DNA of 6,562 nucleotides from NCBI GenBank assembly GCA_029261955.1, contig JAJDAI010000800.1, positions 1 to 6,562 of the forward strand. The letters are read 5' to 3'. The first letter of the stretch is position 1. Every line of letters starts with the position of its first letter. The position numbers and the translations under genes were made by a program. This DNA comes from Deltaproteobacteria bacterium (lineage in GTDB: Bacteria; Myxococcota_A; UBA796; UBA9615). Shown here one piece after another: positions 1 to 4,672 of this stretch. A model generated the notes under the pieces. It saw nothing but the letters and a program-made list of their open reading frames with translations, made no database searches and was not told the DNA's origin.

Positions 1-1
1 C

Positions 2-1360
2 CTCGCCCTGGAGGAGGCGGGGCGGCTGGCGGCGATCGCGGTGGAGCAGGGACGCTCCCGCGCCTTGCTGCAGCGGCAGGCGCAGGTGGACAAGCTGACC
101 GACCTGCCCAATCGGCTCCTTCTCGCGGACCGCCTCGAGCACGCGGTCGCCCGGGCGCGGGAGGCCGGGCACGCCATCGCGGTCGCGGTGCTCGACCTGG
201 ACAGCTTCAAGATCCTCAACGACAGCCTGGGCCACGCGGCGGGCGATCAGCTGCTGCGGGCCGTCGGCCAGAGGCTGCGCTCCAGCTTCCGCGACACGGA
301 CACCGTCTCGCGGCTCGGCGGCGACGAGTTCGCCCTGGTCCTGCCCCTGCGTTCGGCCTCGTCCACGCCGCGGGTCGTCGAGAAGATCGCGGAGGCCCTC
401 CGCCGCCCCTTCGAGCTGGAGGGGCGTCCGGTCTACGTCACCGCGTCCATCGGCGTGTCCCTGCACCCCGACGACGGCGACGACGCCGAGACCCTGCTCC
501 GCTGCGCCGACGCCGCCATGACCGCGGCGAAGACCCAGGGGCGGGACAACGTGCGCTTCTTCGCCCCCGCCCTCCAGGAGCACGCGCGGGAGCGGCTGTC
601 CGTGGAGTCCGACCTGCGCCGCGCGCTGGCCGAGGACGAGCTGGAGCTGCACTACCAACCCCGCGTCGACACCGGCACGCAGCGCACAGTCGGCATGGAA
701 GCGTTGGTGCGCTGGCGGCACCCCCAGCGCGGCCTGCTGCTGCCTGGAGCCTTCCTGCCCGTCGCGCAGGACGCCGGCCTCATGCCCGTGTTGGAGGCCT
801 GGGTGGTCCGGACGGCCACGAGCGAGTGCGCCCAGGTCTGCCGCGAGCGAGGCCTGCGCCTGGCCGTGAACCTCACCCCCCAGCGCTTCCGCAGCCCGGA
901 TCTCGTGGACGCCATCGCAGGCGCCCTGGAGGCCGCTGGCCTGGCCCCCGAGCACCTGGAGCTGGAGATCACCGAGGGCACCCTCATGGGGGATCCCGAG
1001 GGCGCAGTCCAGCAGATGCACCGGCTCAAGGAGCTTCGGGGGCTGGCGCTCGCGGTGGACGACTTCGGCACCGGCTACTCGTCCCTGGCCTACCTCCAGC
1101 GCTTCCCCCTGGACACGCTGAAGGTCGACCGCAGCTTCGTCTCCGAGCTGGGCCAGGGCAGCCGCGCCGAGGCGATCGTGCGCACCGTCGTCTCCCTGGC
1201 CCACGAGCTGGAGCTGCGCGTCGTCGCCGAGGGCGTGGAGACCGAGGCCCAGCACGAGGCCATCAGCCGGCTGGGTTGCCACGAGGCCCAGGGCTTCCTG
1301 CTCGGGCGTCCCGTGCCGCTGGCCGAGGTGCTGCTCGCGCTGACGGCCGCGATCGCCTGA
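2..1360 (+). CDS. GAF-GGDEF-EAL c-di-GMP signalling protein (5' end outside window)
   Basis: The protein combines a diguanylate cyclase domain (GTP to c-di-GMP) and an EAL phosphodiesterase domain. The frame is open from base 2, so the GTG at 41 is probably internal and the true start lies upstream. The residues just before and after it (LEEAGRLAAIAVEQGR) resemble the last helix of a GAF domain, suggesting an N-terminal GAF sensor. Numbering from the codon at 41: DKLTDLPNR 17-25, metal-binding D52 and D95, GGDEF 93-97, and an RxxD inhibitory site (RDTD 84-87) five residues before GGDEF. The EAL domain runs from about 190 to 435, with EAL 220-222, N277, E309, DDFGTGYSSL 340-349, K361, E397 and Q417. 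No expected catalytic residue is missing in either domain, so both activities are possible; the net direction cannot be read from sequence. The stop is TGA 1358-1360. It lies 67 bp upstream of the transporter genes with no visible terminator between, so read-through is possible. The GGDEF-EAL call is very secure; the GAF call is moderate. Confidence 0.95.
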   Translation, partial: LALEEAGRLAAIAVEQGRSRALLQRQAQVDKLTDLPNRLLLADRLEHAVARAREAGHAIAVAVLDLDSFKILNDSLGHAAGDQLLRAVGQRLRSSFRDTDTVSRLGGDEFALVLPLRSASSTPRVVEKIAEALRRPFELEGRPVYVTASIGVSLHPDDGDDAETLLRCADAAMTAAKTQGRDNVRFFAPALQEHARERLSVESDLRRALAEDELELHYQPRVDTGTQRTVGMEALVRWRHPQRGLLLPGAFLPVAQDAGLMPVLEAWVVRTATSECAQVCRERGLRLAVNLTPQRFRSPDLVDAIAGALEAAGLAPEHLELEITEGTLMGDPEGAVQQMHRLKELRGLALAVDDFGTGYSSLAYLQRFPLDTLKVDRSFVSELGQGSRAEAIVRTVVSLAHELELRVVAEGVETEAQHEAISRLGCHEAQGFLLGRPVPLAEVLLALTAAIA

Positions 1361-1427
1361 TCGCCCCCGCACACGCGCCCAACAAGCTCGCGCAACGCAG
1401 CCCCCTCTTCGCTAACCTCTCGCGCGC

Positions 1428-2189
1428 ATGGCCCAGGCGCTGATCCAACCCATCATCACCCTCGGACAGCTCGGCGGCTTCGGTGGCCGGGTCCTGCGCA
1501 GCTTCGTCGCGGGCCGCTGGTCCGGGCAGGAGTTCATGGCCCAGGCGGCGACCGTCGCGAGCCGCTGCTTCCTTCCCGTCGTGCTCACCATCGGCCCCTT
1601 CGGCGCGGTCATCGGCGTGCAAGGCATGGTCATCCTCGATCTGTTCAGCGCGCACCGGCTGCTCAGCTCGCTGCTGTCGATCTTCATGATCCGCGAGCTG
1701 GGGCCCGTGCTCGCCGCGGTGCTGGTCGCGGCTCAGGCCGGCTCGTCCTTCGCGGCCGAGCTGGGCGCGATGCGCATCAAGGAGGAGATCGACGCCACCG
1801 CGGTGATGGCGGTCGACCCCATCGGCTGGCACGTCGTGCCCCGGGTGCTCGCCATGGCGCTCGTCGTGCCGCTGCTCACGACGGTGGCCAACGCCTTTGG
1901 GGTGCTGGGCGGCTACGCGGTCGCGGTGGGGCTCTACGGCCAGTCGCACGGCGTCTTCGTGGCCCACCTGGCGGAGAACATCGGGGTCTACGACCTGGTG
2001 GCCTCGGCCTTCAAGGGCCTCGTCTACGGGCTGCTGGTCGGCCTGATCGCCACCTGGAAGGGCTACAACGCCAGCGGCGGGGCCGAGGGCGTCGGGCGCG
2101 CGGTCAACGACACCGTCGTCGCCTCGGTCATGTTCATCCTCGTCTTCAACTACCTGCTCAGCTCCTTGCTCTTCGGGTCCTCGTCGTGA
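1428..2189 (+). CDS. mlaE: MlaE/YrbE-family ABC transporter permease, first copy
   Basis: This is the integral inner-membrane subunit of an Mla/MCE lipid transporter (253 aa; E. coli MlaE is about 260 aa). An amphipathic N-terminal segment of about 40 residues is followed by several hydrophobic helices (roughly 47-70, 80-103, 138-170, 190-210 and 228-250). Family motifs are clear: IRELGPVLAA (88-97), AELGAMRIKEEIDA (110-123), VMAVDP (126-131), and near the C-terminus KGYNASGGAEGVGRAVNDT (211-229). The ATG at 1428 gives the normal family N-terminus; the next Met (residue 37) would remove the interfacial helix. No Shine-Dalgarno sequence precedes this ATG. The TGA stop (2187-2189) overlaps the GTG of the second permease by 4 nt (GTGA). 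The symbol is used at family level: the locus might equally be named yrbEA by analogy with actinobacterial mce operons, where two permeases also occur side by side. Substrate is not determinable here; phospholipid is the family expectation. Confidence 0.93.
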   Translation: MAQALIQPIITLGQLGGFGGRVLRSFVAGRWSGQEFMAQAATVASRCFLPVVLTIGPFGAVIGVQGMVILDLFSAHRLLSSLLSIFMIRELGPVLAAVLVAAQAGSSFAAELGAMRIKEEIDATAVMAVDPIGWHVVPRVLAMALVVPLLTTVANAFGVLGGYAVAVGLYGQSHGVFVAHLAENIGVYDLVASAFKGLVYGLLVGLIATWKGYNASGGAEGVGRAVNDTVVASVMFILVFNYLLSSLLFGSSS

Positions 2190-2938
2190 CCGGCCTGCCC
2201 GAGGTCTTCCTGCGGCGGGTTGGGGGCTACGGCATCTTCTTCGCCGCCTGCGTGCGCTCGACCTTCCAGCACGGCGTGCGCTGGGACCGGGTGCTGGAGG
2301 AGTCGCAGAAGCTCGGCGTGCGGGCCTTCCCCGTGCTGGCCACCATGGCCGTCTTCGTGGGCACGAACCTCGCGATCCAGGGGCACGCGGCCTTCTCGGC
2401 CCTGGGCGCGGAGAGCCTGGTGGGCATGTTCGTCGCGCTCGGTGGCGTGCGCGAGGTCTGCCCCCTGCTCGCCGCCACCATGGTCGCGGCGAAGGCCGGC
2501 ACCGAGATGACGGCCCAGCTGGCCGTGATGCGCACCAAGGAGCAGATCGACGCATTGGAGGTCATGGCGGTCGATCCCCGCGCCGAACTCGTGACGCCCT
2601 CGCTCCTGGCCATCATGCTGGTGCTGCCCGCGCTGACGATCATCTCGATCGCGCTGGCGCTGGTCGCCGCGACCGGCGTGGCGGTGTTCCAGCTGGGGCT
2701 TCAGCGGGGCGACTTCGTGGACTACATGATGAGCAACATCACGGTCTTCGACCTGGCGGCTGCCACGCTCAAGTCCGTCTTCTTCGGGGCGATCATCGCG
2801 ACCGTGAGCGGCTACTTCGGCTTCTACAGCGAGCGCGGTCCGCGCGGCGTCGGCCAGGCCACGAACCAGGCCGTCGTGGTCATGTGCATCGTCTGCATCT
2901 CCGTCAACTTCGCCCTCACGTCCATCCTCTATGGCTGA
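2186..2938 (+). CDS. mlaE: MlaE/YrbE-family ABC transporter permease, second divergent copy
   Basis: This is a second MlaE-family permease (250 aa), colinear with the upstream one: over residues 89-131 the two align without a gap and I count 26 identities in 43 positions. Motifs are VREVCPLLAATMVAAKAG (88-105), AQLAVMRTKEQIDALEVMAVDP (110-131, listed here only by its ends and core MRTKEQIDA) and SERGPRGVGQATNQAVV (215-231). Hydrophobic segments lie at about 46-66, 76-102, 137-170, 187-212 and 228-248. The position that is Glu111 in the first copy is Gln here, and Gly92 is Cys, so the copies are not interchangeable duplicates. The GTG start at 2186 lies inside the stop of the first permease, with no Shine-Dalgarno motif visible, so translation is probably by coupling. 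The stop (TGA 2936-2938) overlaps the ATPase start by 8 nt. The likeliest role is the second half of a heterodimeric membrane domain, as proposed for YrbEA/YrbEB in mycobacteria; separate homodimers are an alternative. Confidence 0.92.
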   Translation: MTGLPEVFLRRVGGYGIFFAACVRSTFQHGVRWDRVLEESQKLGVRAFPVLATMAVFVGTNLAIQGHAAFSALGAESLVGMFVALGGVREVCPLLAATMVAAKAGTEMTAQLAVMRTKEQIDALEVMAVDPRAELVTPSLLAIMLVLPALTIISIALALVAATGVAVFQLGLQRGDFVDYMMSNITVFDLAAATLKSVFFGAIIATVSGYFGFYSERGPRGVGQATNQAVVVMCIVCISVNFALTSILYG

Positions 2939-3692
2939 GCCCATCGTCCGATTCACCGGCGTACGCAAGGCGTTCGGGGACAAGGTCGTCCTCGAAGGCC
3001 TCGACATCGAGCTGCCGCGCGGCCAGACCAGCGTGATCCTGGGGCCTTCGGGGACCGGCAAGTCGGTCTTCCTCAAGCTGCTCGTGGGCCTGCTGGAGCC
3101 GGACGAAGGCCAGATCGAGGTCGACGGCGTGCGCGTGGATGGCGCGACCGAACGCGAGCTCTTCGCCCTGCGCAAGAAGATCGGGATGCTGTTCCAGGAC
3201 GGCGCGCTCTTCGACTCCATGAGCGTGGGCGACAACATCGCCTTCCCCCTGCGCCGCCACTCCGATCTGGACGACGACGCCATCGACGCGGCCGTGGCCT
3301 TGCGCCTGGAGCAGGTCGGCCTGCCCGGCATCGAGGACCAGATGCCCGCCAGCCTGTCCGGCGGCATGCGCAAGCGCGTGAGCCTGGCGCGGGCCATCGT
3401 GATGGAGCCGGACATCGTGCTCTTCGACGAGCCGAACTCCGGGCTCGATCCGGTGACCTCGGACGAGATCGACGCGCTCATCGGACGCATGAAGGAGGAG
3501 CTCGGCATCTCCTTCATCGTCATCTCCCACGACATCGTCGGCGCCTTCGCCGTTGCCGACCGGATCGCCATGCTCTACAACGGCGCCCTGGTCGCGTACG
3601 GGACATCCGACGAGGTCTTGCGCAGCCAGCACCCCTTCGTGCGGCGCTTCCTGGCGCGCAACATGGACCTGCCCGACCTGGAGTCCCCGTGA
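2931..3692 (+). CDS. mlaF: MlaF-family ABC transporter ATPase
   Basis: This cytoplasmic nucleotide-binding subunit powers the two permeases by ATP hydrolysis. It has 253 aa with a complete set of ABC motifs: Walker A GPSGTGKS (38-45), Q-loop Gln89 in MLFQDGALFDSMSVGDN, signature LSGGM (142-146), Walker B IVLFDE (162-167, catalytic E167), D-loop SGLDP (170-174) and H-loop His200 in ISHD. The stretch after the Q-loop (GALFDSMSVGDNIAFPL) is typical of the MlaF/Mkl/Ttg2A subfamily that pairs with MlaE permeases. It starts at ATG 2931, inside the upstream permease gene (8-nt overlap, ATGGCTGA), and no Shine-Dalgarno is evident. Its stop overlaps the MCE gene's GTG by 4 nt. The protein ends about 18 residues after the PFVRRF segment, so the C-terminal tail that embraces the partner ATPase in E. 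coli MlaF appears short or absent. Family assignment is secure; the substrate is inferred from family only. Confidence 0.95.
   Translation: MAEPIVRFTGVRKAFGDKVVLEGLDIELPRGQTSVILGPSGTGKSVFLKLLVGLLEPDEGQIEVDGVRVDGATERELFALRKKIGMLFQDGALFDSMSVGDNIAFPLRRHSDLDDDAIDAAVALRLEQVGLPGIEDQMPASLSGGMRKRVSLARAIVMEPDIVLFDEPNSGLDPVTSDEIDALIGRMKEELGISFIVISHDIVGAFAVADRIAMLYNGALVAYGTSDEVLRSQHPFVRRFLARNMDLPDLESP
3680..3683 (+). promoter_or_regulatory. Probable Shine-Dalgarno for the MCE-protein gene
   Basis: GGAG lies 5 nt upstream of the GTG at 3689, inside the last codons of the ATPase gene. The three starts upstream of it in this operon show no comparable purine-rich motif, so it supports the GTG at 3689 as the real start and suggests the MCE protein may get additional independent initiation, consistent with a hexameric subunit being needed in excess over permease and ATPase. 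The spacing is at the short end of normal, and a four-base match can occur by chance in GC-rich DNA. Confidence 0.4.
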
Positions 3693-4672
3693 GCCGCACC
3701 CCGTCTCGCTCCAACGAGATCCGCGTGGGTCTGCTGCTGCTGGTGGCTGTCGCCGTCTTCGGCTGGCTGAGCGTTCAGATCGGGGCCCTGCGCTCCTTCG
3801 GTGACACGGTCACGGTCACGGTGCGCTTCGCCGACGCGGCCGGCCTCGTGGCGGACTCCGCGGTGAAGGTCGCGGGCGTCGAGGTGGGCGGCGTGAAGGA
3901 GCTGGAGGTGGACTTCGACGCCGCCGTAGCGACGCTGGTCCTGCGCTCCTCGGCCGGCCTGCGCAGCGACGTGAGGGCCGAGGTGCGGGCCCGCAGCCTG
4001 CTCGGTGAGAAGTACGTCGCGCTCGTGCCGATCACCGAGACGGCGCCGCTGCTGAAGGACGGGGACACCATCACCAACACGGTCGCGCCCGTGGAGATCG
4101 ACCAGATCATCGCGTCGATCGGCCCCCTGCTCCAGGACGTGGACCCCGCCGAGATCAGCCAGCTCATCTCCTCGCTGGCGACCATCGCCGAGTCCCTGGC
4201 TGCGAACAGCGATGCCCTCGCGGCGGACAGCGCCACCCTGCTCAAGCGGCTCGGGGAGCTGGCGGAGATCGCGCCCATCCTCAAGGAGGACATCCCCGCG
4301 CTGCTCGCCGAAGCGCGCCGGCTCGCGCGGCACCTGGACCGCACGGCGGGCAAGGCGGACGGCCTGGTGGATGAGCTGAGCGGCACCGCGAAGAAGGCCA
4401 ACGACAGCCTGGACAAGGTGGACGCGGCGCTCGACGGCGTGCCCGCGCTGGTGGCCGATGCCCAGGGCGTCGTGGACACCCTCGAGCCCTCGGCGGACGA
4501 CCTCGCCCGCGCGCTCGCGTCGAGCGACGAGGCGGTCGCGCGGCTCGAGACCATCCTCAAGAACTTCGAGAACTTCGACGAAGAGGCGCTCCGGCGCCTG
4601 CTGCGGCAGGAGGGCGTGCTCGTTCGACTCCGCCCCGAGGTGGAGAAGAAGGGGCCCAAGGCCCGCAAGTGA
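3689..4672 (+). CDS. mlaD: MlaD-family MCE-domain periplasmic lipid-binding protein with long helical tail
   Basis: This is the substrate-handling subunit of the transporter (327 aa). A short cytoplasmic start is followed by one transmembrane anchor (about residues 12-33, VGLLLLVAVAVFGWL), then an MCE domain (about 39-130). Recognisable family signatures are VRFADAAGLVADSAVKVAGV (45-64), VEVGGVKEL (64-72), the SLLGEKYVALVP core (103-114) and LKDGDTI (122-128). The remaining 200 or so residues (135-310) are Ala/Leu/Asp-rich amphipathic helix, with no cysteines and no lipobox, ending in a basic KKGPKARK tail. E. coli MlaD is about 183 aa, so the extension is large. By analogy with Mce and PqiB proteins, it may form a helical barrel above a hexameric MCE ring and carry lipid across the periplasm. 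The GTG start overlaps the ATPase stop (GTGA) and has a GGAG Shine-Dalgarno. Its own TGA (4670-4672) overlaps the GTG of the downstream kinase. No MlaC-like soluble carrier follows. Identification is secure; the barrel is inference. Confidence 0.94.
   Translation: MSRTPSRSNEIRVGLLLLVAVAVFGWLSVQIGALRSFGDTVTVTVRFADAAGLVADSAVKVAGVEVGGVKELEVDFDAAVATLVLRSSAGLRSDVRAEVRARSLLGEKYVALVPITETAPLLKDGDTITNTVAPVEIDQIIASIGPLLQDVDPAEISQLISSLATIAESLAANSDALAADSATLLKRLGELAEIAPILKEDIPALLAEARRLARHLDRTAGKADGLVDELSGTAKKANDSLDKVDAALDGVPALVADAQGVVDTLEPSADDLARALASSDEAVARLETILKNFENFDEEALRRLLRQEGVLVRLRPEVEKKGPKARK

Noticed and set aside
1349..1366. GCGATCGC palindrome and two GATCGCC copies at the end of the EAL gene, considered as a terminator or operator
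   Set aside because: The palindrome is only 8 bp with no loop or T-run, and one repeat lies inside codons; chance in GC-rich DNA is sufficient explanation.
826..1443. Plus-strand open frame (205 codons) overlapping the EAL domain
   Set aside because: It is an out-of-frame Pro/Arg/Gly-rich shadow of the EAL coding sequence.
1263..2555. Minus-strand open frame (430 codons) opposite the end of the EAL gene and the permeases
   Set aside because: It is Arg/Ala/Pro and His/Asp/Glu-rich with no domain, and lies wholly opposite conserved genes.
2150..3571. Minus-strand open frame (473 codons) opposite the second permease and ATPase
   Set aside because: The translation changes abruptly in composition, has no recognisable motif, and mirrors the codon bias of the plus-strand genes.
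3805..3822. Three tandem CACGGT hexamers
   Set aside because: They encode the alternating Thr-Val of the first MCE beta-strand (DTVTVTV), so protein structure and codon bias explain them.
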